A stretch of 6,239 bases of DNA from JAAFIP01 sp043772355 (lineage in GTDB: Bacteria; Pseudomonadota; Gammaproteobacteria; Burkholderiales; Burkholderiaceae_C): positions 1 to 6,239 of the forward strand of contig JAYVGI010000212.1 of the NCBI GenBank assembly GCA_043772355.1. The letters run 5' to 3'. The position numbers and the translations under genes were made by a program. The notes below the pieces were generated by a model. The model worked only from the letters and a program-made list of their open reading frames with translations. It had not been told where the DNA came from and did no database searches. Below, one piece after another: positions 1 to 6,071 of the stretch. Every line of letters starts with the position of its first letter. The stretch's first letter is position 1.

Positions 1-21
1 AGTCCATTACACAAATGGACT
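1..21. repeat. Perfect 8-bp inverted repeat with 5-base loop
   Basis: The arms AGTCCATT (1-8) and AATGGACT (14-21) are perfect reverse complements around the loop ACACA. It lies about 108 bases beyond the stop codon of the minus-strand lectin-like gene, so it could be part of a distant terminator, an operator for a gene to the left, or the edge of a larger repeat. The window ends here, so no T-tract can be checked on the minus-strand side. The function is unassigned. Confidence 0.5.
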
Positions 22-128
22 AGTGCGCCACATTTTCTAAATTGAAAGTGAAAGGCCCAGCCTCTTCTTACACAGAACGTCAAGCATGCGCATCGCGTCT
101 GGTGTCCTACAGGTTGGCCTCAAAGCAA
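22..128. other. Non-coding stretch downstream of the lectin-like gene
   Basis: There is no convincing open reading frame here. The only structures are an 8-base palindrome ATGCGCAT near 88-95 and a weak AGGC/GCCT hairpin near 55-65. Neither is followed by a T-run on the minus strand, so no clear intrinsic terminator for the gene ending at 129 can be named. Confidence 0.4.
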
Positions 129-2093
129 TCACGCGCTTGTGCGGATGCATTGCAGCATCGCCAAGATGTTCTGTTTGACTGCATCAGGGCCGCCGTTCAT
201 GGGCTTATTGGCTAGTAGATCTTGCTCAAGTTGCGAGTCTGCGTCCAGCCCGATAAAGAGTGGGCTCAGGTAGGAGCTTATGTTGTACGGTGGCGGATAC
301 TCCAGGGAGGCTTGCGCAGTGTTGAGTTTGCCATTGCTGCTCACGCCAATCATCACGACAAAGTGCCCGTCTTTAGCGGCTGAGCCGTGTTTAAGATCAA
401 TCTTGGTGGAAATATACAGGCCTTGTTTGAAGGGAAATGCAGAGCAATCGGGCTTCCAAGTTCTGACGGTGGTGTAGACCAACTCGTCCAAATAGATTTC
501 CTTGACGTTGTAATAGGTAGTGTGGTCGCCATCCCATTGGATGGGAGACGGCTCAATTTTGCTCCCATAGGCGGCAAGCAAGTTGTTGTAAAGCGCGCCA
601 GGAAAAGCCGCCGTATCAAAACTGATGCTGGTGTTTGGCAAATTCAGCGCGGGCGTGATGGCCATCGAATTGCTCAACTTATTCATATTGTGTGTCACGA
701 CTGCGATGAAGGTTTGCCGTCCGCCGTCATCGTGCCCCAGCTCTTTTTTGAGCATGCCGTTGAGATTGCTAAACAGCGAGGAGATAAGCTTCGACGTCAT
801 CGCTGAGGCCGCCTTGCTGATGAGGGGGTCCAGTGGCGCAAGCGCCCCCGCAGAGAGCAAATCTGCGATTTCCACCGCCGCATCACCGGCTTCACTGCTG
901 GCCTTGTCATCGATCACGCCCTCAATCTCGACAATCACTTTGGTGCCCCACTCGATCGCCCAAGAGCTGCCTAGCGACCACTCCAGGCTGGCGTTGTAGA
1001 CCTGCCCGGTGGGCAAAAAGTTGACTGTGATCGTCGCATGATCGTCTTTTTCGAGATCGCCACCACGGATGTGATCCAGTTGCATCACCGCAGTGCCGCC
1101 ACCGTTGGCGCTTGGCGTCCAACTGGGCTGTTTGCTACGGAACTTCGAGTCTGAACTGGTGTATTCCGCGCAGGGATGACCGCCGTCAATGGTTTTGTTC
1201 CAGCCACTCGGAAAGAGCTTGCCCAAGGCATTGAGGTCTATCTGAATTCTGCCTTGGTCATAGACCCAAAGCTGATCGTTATTGTTGCCGTTAATGGCGA
1301 GCGCGCCAACTTTGCCAGCCGCGTCCGCGCTGATGAACAGGCCAGTTGCGCGGTTCCTGATCTTGTAAAACCCGTTTTTCCAATCATAGAAGAACCACTG
1401 TTGATAACCCGCAGAGTCCGTGCCAGGCGCATTTTGCATATTGACGCGGATATTGCCTTGGGGGTCGCCATCAAGGACCCGGCCAGACGATGGGTTAGTG
1501 ATGTAGAAAAAGCTCTGCCCTGCGTCCTTAAACTCCCAATACTCGGTGTTCGAGCCGTTGTAAGAGGCCAGTCCCAAGCCACTGGTGTTTTGCTCTTGCA
1601 AGACTTTGATGGCCTGGTTGGGATTGCTATAGTGGGCTAAAACGCATGGGCTATTTGCGGGCACGGCATGCGCCAACTGGGTTTGCGGTGTCCACTGATT
1701 CCAGGTGTTTGCGCTCGCGACAAAAATGTTGACTTGAACCTGCATGGACTCAGGACTGCCCCATAGGTTCAGGCCAGAAGCTTTGTTTCTGATGCCGAAA
1801 GAGCCGTTGTCTAAACCATCAAAAAACCACACCTGGGATGCGGCGGCGCTTTTTTCACTGACCCAAACCTCGCCCGACGCGTTGCCGTCCATCACCCAGG
1901 ATTTTTCTTGATTGACGATATAGAAGGTGCCTGGATCAGCCGCCTCAATAAGCCATTGCTGCGTCTTGCCACCCGTATAAAACGCGAGAGTCACTCCTGT
2001 TTTGTCTCCCCACGGCATCGTGTCTAAAACAAAATTCGGACTGCTGGTATTGGGCAGTGTGAGAAAGCAAATCTGATTCAGAGGTAGTGTCAT
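129..2093 (-). CDS. Two-lobed ricin-B-type beta-trefoil lectin-like protein with unknown C-terminal region
   Basis: This is a 654-residue protein. Six QxW-like positions at roughly regular spacing (QQW 45-47, QVW 87-89, NQW 132-134, EYW 184-186, QQW 231-233, QLW 274-276) indicate two tandem beta-trefoil lobes of the ricin B type, residues about 1-136 and 147-281. The lobes look duplicated: IRNKASGL (101-108) matches IRNRATGL (245-252), each about 12 residues after a QxWFF motif. Such folds usually bind carbohydrate. Residues about 285-654 match no family I recognise. They include an Ala/Ser/Leu-rich helical stretch (405-451) and a later aromatic-rich, probably beta-rich part. No signal peptide or clear transmembrane helix is visible. 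The ATG has AGGA at 2102-2105 with 8-base spacing. GC is about 50% in sampled lines, lower than the neighbours. It could be a secreted or toxin-like lectin, but that is speculation; the trefoil call is firm. Confidence 0.85.
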   Translation of the reverse strand: MTLPLNQICFLTLPNTSSPNFVLDTMPWGDKTGVTLAFYTGGKTQQWLIEAADPGTFYIVNQEKSWVMDGNASGEVWVSEKSAAASQVWFFDGLDNGSFGIRNKASGLNLWGSPESMQVQVNIFVASANTWNQWTPQTQLAHAVPANSPCVLAHYSNPNQAIKVLQEQNTSGLGLASYNGSNTEYWEFKDAGQSFFYITNPSSGRVLDGDPQGNIRVNMQNAPGTDSAGYQQWFFYDWKNGFYKIRNRATGLFISADAAGKVGALAINGNNNDQLWVYDQGRIQIDLNALGKLFPSGWNKTIDGGHPCAEYTSSDSKFRSKQPSWTPSANGGGTAVMQLDHIRGGDLEKDDHATITVNFLPTGQVYNASLEWSLGSSWAIEWGTKVIVEIEGVIDDKASSEAGDAAVEIADLLSAGALAPLDPLISKAASAMTSKLISSLFSNLNGMLKKELGHDDGGRQTFIAVVTHNMNKLSNSMAITPALNLPNTSISFDTAAFPGALYNNLLAAYGSKIEPSPIQWDGDHTTYYNVKEIYLDELVYTTVRTWKPDCSAFPFKQGLYISTKIDLKHGSAAKDGHFVVMIGVSSNGKLNTAQASLEYPPPYNISSYLSPLFIGLDADSQLEQDLLANKPMNGGPDAVKQNILAMLQCIRTSA

Positions 2094-2283
2094 CGGAGGG
2101 TTCCTGGCCGTTGGAAAAAATGGTTACAGAGCTGGTTTTCAACACGCAACCGGTCCGGCATGGGCGCCCAAGGGCGGCTGCAGGGTCAAGTGAAAGGCGC
2201 TGTGTTACGCACGCAAGGCGCGGTGCAGTTGGTCGAAGGTGGGCATGGTGGAGATGGGGTTTTCTGGATGTTGATGGATAAAT

Positions 2284-2323
2284 TTCATGAGATGAAGGAT
2301 CTCGCTGGCGCTCCTTTTGGAGC
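2284..2323. repeat. Cluster of short inverted repeats
   Basis: Three perfect 5-bp inverted repeats lie within 40 bases. They are TTCAT/ATGAA around GAG (2284-2296), GAGAT/ATCTC around GAAGG (2289-2303), and GCTCC/GGAGC around TTTT (2310-2323). The first two overlap and are mutually exclusive. If the lectin-like gene is transcribed from further right, they would lie in its 5' leader. Each stem is short enough that chance is possible. Confidence 0.35.
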
Positions 2324-2388
2324 ACTGCGCAGCATTTAAACTATGGTACTTATGCTTTCTTCGCCAAACACTTTGATACGCCGATCTG

Positions 2389-2423
2389 ACGCTCTGTCGA
2401 TAAAAGTACGCTGGCGTTCGATA
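2389..2423. promoter_or_regulatory. Spaced direct repeat, candidate regulator-binding site
   Basis: ACGCT-N4-CGATA at 2389-2402 recurs as ACGCT-N6-CGATA at 2408-2423. The two CGATA elements are exactly 21 bases apart, about two helical turns. AraC-type proteins commonly bind direct repeats with this period, and an AraC-type regulator starts 72 bases downstream, so autoregulation is plausible. The half-sites are short and the spacer differs, so this is a candidate only. Confidence 0.3.
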
Positions 2424-2482
2424 GCATGGGCGGGTGCAGAGGGCGTGTGTGTCTTTTTTTGTCCACTGGGGTCGAAAGCGAT

Positions 2483-2486
2483 GGAG
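2483..2486 (+). promoter_or_regulatory. Ribosome binding site that favours the GTG start of the response regulator
   Basis: GGAG lies 8 bases upstream of the GTG at 2495. The upstream in-frame ATG at 2426 would add 23 residues that are not part of the receiver fold, whose first strand begins directly after the GTG. The GTG start is therefore preferred. Confidence 0.65.
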
Positions 2487-2494
2487 CGCAAAGT

Positions 2495-3361
2495 GTGAAT
2501 AACTCAATTTTGGTGATCGACGACGAGCCCCGGGACATCCATTTGCTGTCCGACATGCTGCTGGCAGAGGGCTACCAGGTGTTTGCCGCCTTGGATGGCA
2601 AGCAGGGCTTTGCGCGTGCGCTGGAGCACCGGCCTGCGCTGATTTTGCTGGACTTGAATATGCCCCAGCTGGACGGTATGGGCACGGTGCAGTTGCTCAA
2701 GACCGACCCTCGGCTGGTGGACATACCGGTGCTGTTTTTAACCGGCTCGGCAGTGCTGCAAGACAAGCTGCAGGCTTTTAATATGGGTGCGGCGGACTAC
2801 ATTACCAAGCCGTTTTCACCCCAAGAGGTGTTGGCGCGGGTGCGGGTGCATATGCGTCAGGCGCTGGCACCGGTAGCGGCGGGTGTGACGGGTGTGGCGG
2901 GTGTGGCGGCGCAGGGGGTTGCGGATGGGCCTGCTCCCAACGAGTCAAGCGGCCAGCGCCTGGTGCGCAAGGCGCAGGCCCTGATTGCCAAGCACCGGGC
3001 CGAGCCCTTGAACCTGACGCAGCTGGCACATGCGGTGGGCACCAACGAGCGGCGCCTGACCGACGAGTTTCGCCGCCATACCGGGTTGGCGGTGTTTGAG
3101 TACCAGCGCAAGCTGCGCCACCAAAAGGCCTGCGATCTGCTGCTGCACTCGGCTTTGCCGATGGGCACCATTGCCCAGCGGGTGGGCTACCACTCGGGGG
3201 CGGCGTTTACTTACGGCTTTCGCCAGCACTGCGCCATGACCCCCAGCGAGTTTCGCGCCAGCGCGGGGGTGCTGCCTGCGGCTGGCAACGCGCAGGCAGC
3301 CGAAAACGTTGCGCCGTTGATGCACCGCACCGAACCAGTCACCGGCGCGCCCTGTGCGTAA
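2495..3361 (+). CDS. Response regulator: receiver domain fused to AraC-type DNA-binding domain
   Basis: This is a 288-residue two-component transcription regulator from the GTG start. Residues 1-122 are a complete receiver domain: acidic pair D9/D10, phospho-acceptor D53 in LLDLNMP, T83 in LTGS, and K105 in TKPF. A Gly/Val/Ala linker (about 126-147) leads to an AraC-type domain with two helix-turn-helix units, about 172-193 and 222-245, ending in the family-typical MTPSEFR (248-254). The last 30 or so residues look disordered. Phosphorylation by a histidine kinase should control DNA binding, but no kinase is in the window. The gene diverges from the lectin-like gene and converges on the sulfatase operon, 32 bases away, so its targets are unclear. 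All key receiver residues are present, so it should be phosphorylatable. An alternative start at 2426 would give 311 residues. Confidence 0.9.
   Translation: MNNSILVIDDEPRDIHLLSDMLLAEGYQVFAALDGKQGFARALEHRPALILLDLNMPQLDGMGTVQLLKTDPRLVDIPVLFLTGSAVLQDKLQAFNMGAADYITKPFSPQEVLARVRVHMRQALAPVAAGVTGVAGVAAQGVADGPAPNESSGQRLVRKAQALIAKHRAEPLNLTQLAHAVGTNERRLTDEFRRHTGLAVFEYQRKLRHQKACDLLLHSALPMGTIAQRVGYHSGAAFTYGFRQHCAMTPSEFRASAGVLPAAGNAQAAENVAPLMHRTEPVTGAPCA
2882..2908 (+). repeat. Three tandem 9-bp units inside the response regulator linker
   Basis: GGTGTGACG, GGTGTGGCG and GGTGTGGCG follow each other directly and encode GVT-GVA-GVA in the linker between the receiver and AraC domains. The 9-base unit keeps the frame, so copy-number change would only lengthen or shorten the linker. 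Confidence 0.75.
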
Positions 3362-3393
3362 CTGGAGTCCAAACCGACTTGGCCCCTTGTTTC

Positions 3394-5493
3394 TCAGCAA
3401 CCGCGCGCCCACTCACCAAAGAAGCGACGCTCTTTGGCTACTTTGGGGTGTGCCAGCAGGGCGGGTAAATTGTGCCGCAAGTCTGCCAGATGGCTCTCAC
3501 CTAGCCACGCTTTCTTGGCATCGTCGCGCGGTGTGACGATGGGGAAGGACGGGTCAGTGTCGTCCAGCAGGCAGAAGAACCACAGCAGGGCGGCCAAGTC
3601 GCCGGTGGCGCTGACCCACCCTTTGTCTACCGCCGTGCGTAGCGAAATCTCGCCAGCCATCAACTTGTTAAGCGTATCCCGGCTCAGCGTGATGGTCACG
3701 GTAGCCTTCGGGTCTTGCTTGCCGGGCACATTGCTCATCGCGCCGTTGCTGACCGTCACGAGGTACGGGGTGACCGAGCCTGAGGGTGAGGGGTCGGTGA
3801 AGATCCAGTTCATCGCGATCGATGTGGGCCCCACCCAGGGGCCGATCAGGCGCGCCGCAAGGGAGTCAAAGATCATGTCGGTGGTCATGGCGGCGATCAT
3901 GGTGGGCGAGGGCGCTTTGTCGGGCGTTGGCCGCACACCGCCGCGCAATTCCTGCGCCCCGGCCAGAAAGACGTTGCGCCAGGTGGCGTTCTCGGACTGG
4001 TAGCCCATTTGCTCCAGCATGTCGGCCTCCAGGTTCTTGGCCGCGCTGTGGGTCTGGTCGGCGAACACCACATGCCGGGCCAACTCGGCAGCCCAGCGGT
4101 ACTCGCCCCGCTCGCCGGCTTGCTTGGCTGCTGCAAGTACCGCGTCGGCCCCACCCATCAGGGCGACATATTTGGGCGCGGCATCTTCGGATGTCAGGCG
4201 GTGCAGGTTGGCCGGGTCGCCGTCGTACCAGCCCATGTATCTGTCGTAGACCGCCTTGGTGTTGTGGCTGACGCTGCCGTAGTAGCCCCGGCAGGACCAG
4301 TCCTGGGCCAGCGTCTCTGGCATTTCAAAAATCTCGGCAATCTCGGTGCCGGTGTAGCCCTTGTTGAGCATGCGCAGGGTCTGGTCGTTGAGGTAGCGGT
4401 ACATGTCGCGCTGGCGGCTGAGAAAGTCGCTGACCCGGTCGGCTCCCCAGATAGGCCAGTGGTGCGACGCGAACATGACTTGGGCTTTCCCGCCAAACAA
4501 GTCCAGCGCCTCGCCCAAATACTTGGACCAGGCCAGCGCGTTGCGCACATTGGCGCCGCGCAGGGTTTGGATGTTGTGCATATTGTGGGTGGCGTTCTCG
4601 GCGGCACAAAAGGCGTTGAAATCCGGGAAGTAAAAATCCATCTCGGCGGGCGCCTCAGACCCGGGGGTCAGGTGGAACTGGACTTCGATCCCGGCGATGG
4701 TCTCTGTTTGGTCCGCTTGGGTGATTTCGACTGTGGGCGGATACAGGGAGATCGAGCCCATGCTTTGGCCTTTGCCCAGCCCGGTGTCTACCTGGCCCTT
4801 GTTGTCCTTGGGCAGGATCGGCCCATACATGTACTGGGCGCGCCGCCCCATGGCGCAGCCCGCGTACACGTTCTCGCTCACGGCATGCTCCAGAAACCCC
4901 TGCGGCGCGTAGATCTGCACGGCGCTGCGCTTGATGGGGTCGTCAGGCATGATGCCTTCTACGCCGCCAAAATGGTCCACATGGCTGTGGGTGTAGATGA
5001 CGGCCGTCACGTCCAGGTGGGCGGTCTGTGGGCGATATTGCCGGTACAAGGTCAGGGCGCTTTTGGCGCATTCGACCGAGATCAACGGGTCAATGATGAT
5101 CAGGCCGCTCGTGCCTTCGATGATGGTCATGTTGGACATGTCGAAGCCACGCACCTGGTACAGGCCGGGGCACACTTCAAACAGGCCGTTGTAGTCATTG
5201 AGCTGGGCCTGGCGCCACAGGCTGGGGTTGACGGTGTCGGGGGCGGGGGTGCAGGCGGTGCCGGGGCCATGCCCATGGGCCTGGCAACCGCCGGGGGTCT
5301 GGGTTTTCAAATAGGGCACCAAGTCCCAGATGACTTTGCCATCGGAATCGGTGATGGTCAACGGATCCCAGGTGGCGATGAAGCCCTTGCTGGCGTCTTC
5401 AAAGGACTGGTTGTCGTCCCATTTCAAATTGCCGGCCATCTCGGCGTTACGGGCCATGGTAATGGCCGAGGCATCTTTACGTGGTTCTGTCAT
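3394..5493 (-). CDS. Metallo-beta-lactamase-fold alkylsulfatase, SdsA1/YjcS type
   Basis: This 699-residue enzyme is predicted to hydrolyse alkyl sulfate esters to alcohol and sulfate with two zinc ions. The metal motif THSHVDH gives H169, H171, D173 and H174. E280 (PGSE), E299 (AAEN) and H344 (SHHWP) complete the seven ligands known for this family. TVNPSLWRQAQLN (87-99) and VRGFDMSNMT (114-123) are family-typical. Domains in order: N-terminal catalytic fold (about 100-350), helical dimerisation region (about 360-520), and SCP2-like C-terminal domain (about 530-655). The start at 5493 is chosen for AAGGAG at 6 bases; the longer frame to 5592 would overlap the upstream gene and adds nothing family-like. 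No signal peptide is visible, so it is probably cytoplasmic, unlike secreted SdsA1. Odd points are a Cys/His/Gly-rich insert at about 66-85 and a basic tail after about 656. It is probably last in an operon with the two upstream genes. Whether it prefers primary or secondary alkyl sulfates cannot be told. Confidence 0.93.
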   Translation of the reverse strand: MTEPRKDASAITMARNAEMAGNLKWDDNQSFEDASKGFIATWDPLTITDSDGKVIWDLVPYLKTQTPGGCQAHGHGPGTACTPAPDTVNPSLWRQAQLNDYNGLFEVCPGLYQVRGFDMSNMTIIEGTSGLIIIDPLISVECAKSALTLYRQYRPQTAHLDVTAVIYTHSHVDHFGGVEGIMPDDPIKRSAVQIYAPQGFLEHAVSENVYAGCAMGRRAQYMYGPILPKDNKGQVDTGLGKGQSMGSISLYPPTVEITQADQTETIAGIEVQFHLTPGSEAPAEMDFYFPDFNAFCAAENATHNMHNIQTLRGANVRNALAWSKYLGEALDLFGGKAQVMFASHHWPIWGADRVSDFLSRQRDMYRYLNDQTLRMLNKGYTGTEIAEIFEMPETLAQDWSCRGYYGSVSHNTKAVYDRYMGWYDGDPANLHRLTSEDAAPKYVALMGGADAVLAAAKQAGERGEYRWAAELARHVVFADQTHSAAKNLEADMLEQMGYQSENATWRNVFLAGAQELRGGVRPTPDKAPSPTMIAAMTTDMIFDSLAARLIGPWVGPTSIAMNWIFTDPSPSGSVTPYLVTVSNGAMSNVPGKQDPKATVTITLSRDTLNKLMAGEISLRTAVDKGWVSATGDLAALLWFFCLLDDTDPSFPIVTPRDDAKKAWLGESHLADLRHNLPALLAHPKVAKERRFFGEWARGC

Positions 5494-5499
5494 GCTTGT

Positions 5500-5505
5500 C
5501 TCCTT
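5500..5505 (-). promoter_or_regulatory. Ribosome binding site fixing the sulfatase start
   Basis: AAGGAG on the minus strand lies 6 bases upstream of the ATG at 5491-5493. It is the best ribosome binding site in the window and rules against the in-frame upstream ATG at 5592, which lies within the preceding gene. Confidence 0.8.
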
Positions 5506-5539
5506 GTGTTGTGCGATGGGGGTACAAAAAAATTGCTCT

Positions 5540-6037
5540 TCAAGTGCTCGCCGGGAACTCCAGCGCGAAGTACAGGAGAAACTGAAAACCATGCAGCGTG
5601 GTTTGGTACATGCGGCCCAGAAACAGGGTTGGGTTTACTTTCTTGATGTCGTCGCGGATGATGCGAAACGCAGGCGCGTTGCCAATGTTGTTGTAGTCCA
5701 GCACGATCACGGCGTTGTCGCCGTCAATCGGGTCGCCCAGGGTGAACTTGAAGTTGAACTCGTTCACTTCGGGCGCAAGGGGCGACATCTGGATGCGGTT
5801 GTTGCCCACGCCTTCCACCATGTTGAGTGGTTTGAAGGATTTGCCCTTCCAGGGCACAAAGGGAATGGCCGAAGCCGGTGTGGGCCCGGCCAGGGGGATG
5901 CCGTTGGTGGCACCGTTCATGTCGCTGATGCGGGGGGTTTGGGCCGCCAGGTACAGGACATCGAGCTGTGCTTGGGTCATTTTGGCCAAATCGCTCAGGG
6001 TGAGTGCGTTTTCTATGGGGTTCGGTGGGGTGGTCAT
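5540..6037 (-). CDS. Conserved-looking 165-residue protein of unknown function between oxidoreductase and sulfatase genes
   Basis: I do not recognise a named family with confidence. The start at 6037 is supported by AAGGA with 7-base spacing. The frame also runs up to an ATG at 6139, but that part is proline-rich and overlaps the upstream gene. After a polar, helix-prone N-terminus (about 1-35), the rest looks like a small, mostly beta, soluble domain: PWKGKSF (62-68), GVGNN (76-80), an alternating strand FNFKFTL (94-100), DGDNAVIVLDYN (105-116), IRDDIKKVNPTLFLGRM (127-143) and LLYFALE (154-160). This pattern of DG..V.LDY, IRD..., P.LFLGR and YFALE resembles small lipocalin-like proteins of unknown function, though I cannot name the family. 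There is no signal peptide, no cysteine and no evident catalytic motif. Gaps are 34 bases to the oxidoreductase stop and 46 bases to the sulfatase start, which implies co-transcription. A ligand-binding or accessory role is only a guess. Confidence 0.82.
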   Translation of the reverse strand: MTTPPNPIENALTLSDLAKMTQAQLDVLYLAAQTPRISDMNGATNGIPLAGPTPASAIPFVPWKGKSFKPLNMVEGVGNNRIQMSPLAPEVNEFNFKFTLGDPIDGDNAVIVLDYNNIGNAPAFRIIRDDIKKVNPTLFLGRMYQTTLHGFQFLLYFALEFPAST

Positions 6038-6044
6038 GGGGAGT

Positions 6045-6049
6045 TCCTT
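6045..6049 (-). promoter_or_regulatory. Ribosome binding site for the 165-residue protein
   Basis: AAGGA on the minus strand lies 7 bases upstream of the ATG at 6035-6037, just after the stop codon of the upstream oxidoreductase. This selects the 165-residue start over the 199-residue alternative at 6139. Confidence 0.7.
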
Positions 6050-6071
6050 GTCAATGGGTTTTTCTGTGGGT

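Larger units (their letters stand above)
2094..2494. promoter_or_regulatory. Divergent intergenic region between lectin-like gene and response regulator
   Basis: These 401 bases separate two divergent starts and must hold promoters for both genes. I find no convincing -35/-10 pair. The best plus-strand -35 match, TTGATA at 2373-2378, has only a weak -10 partner: GATAAA at 2399-2404, at an over-long 20-base spacing. The region contains a cluster of short inverted repeats (2284-2323), a spaced direct repeat (2389-2423) and a run of seven T near 2450. Open frames crossing it lack ribosome binding sites. Confidence 0.6.

Noticed and set aside
55..65. Terminator for the lectin-like gene from AGGC/GCCT
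   Set aside because: The stem is four pairs plus a wobble and lacks a T-tract on the minus strand.
2426..2494. Upstream ATG start of the response regulator
   Set aside because: The 23 extra residues precede the first receiver strand, and the GTG at 2495 has GGAG at 8 bases. It remains possible but is less likely.
2205..2507. Minus-strand 100-codon frame, or its 27-residue end starting at 2288, in the divergent region
   Set aside because: No ribosome binding site precedes any of its starts, and the sequence matches nothing I recognise. The end (MPTFDQLHRALRA) looks mildly gene-like, but that alone is not enough.
3362..3393. Possible bidirectional terminator between the convergent genes
   Set aside because: Only a CCAA/TTGG pair (3369-3382) can be formed. 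The stem is four base pairs and no T-run follows.
5494..5592. N-terminal extension of the sulfatase to the ATG at 5592
   Set aside because: It would overlap the upstream gene by 53 bases, lacks a good ribosome binding site and adds residues that are neither a signal peptide nor family-like. The ATG at 5493 has AAGGAG.
4009..5646. A 545-codon open frame on the plus strand, antisense to the sulfatase
   Set aside because: The translation is low-complexity, rich in Gly, Val, Ala and His, with no recognisable motif. It mirrors the high third-position GC of the real gene on the other strand, whose metal-binding motifs are unambiguous.
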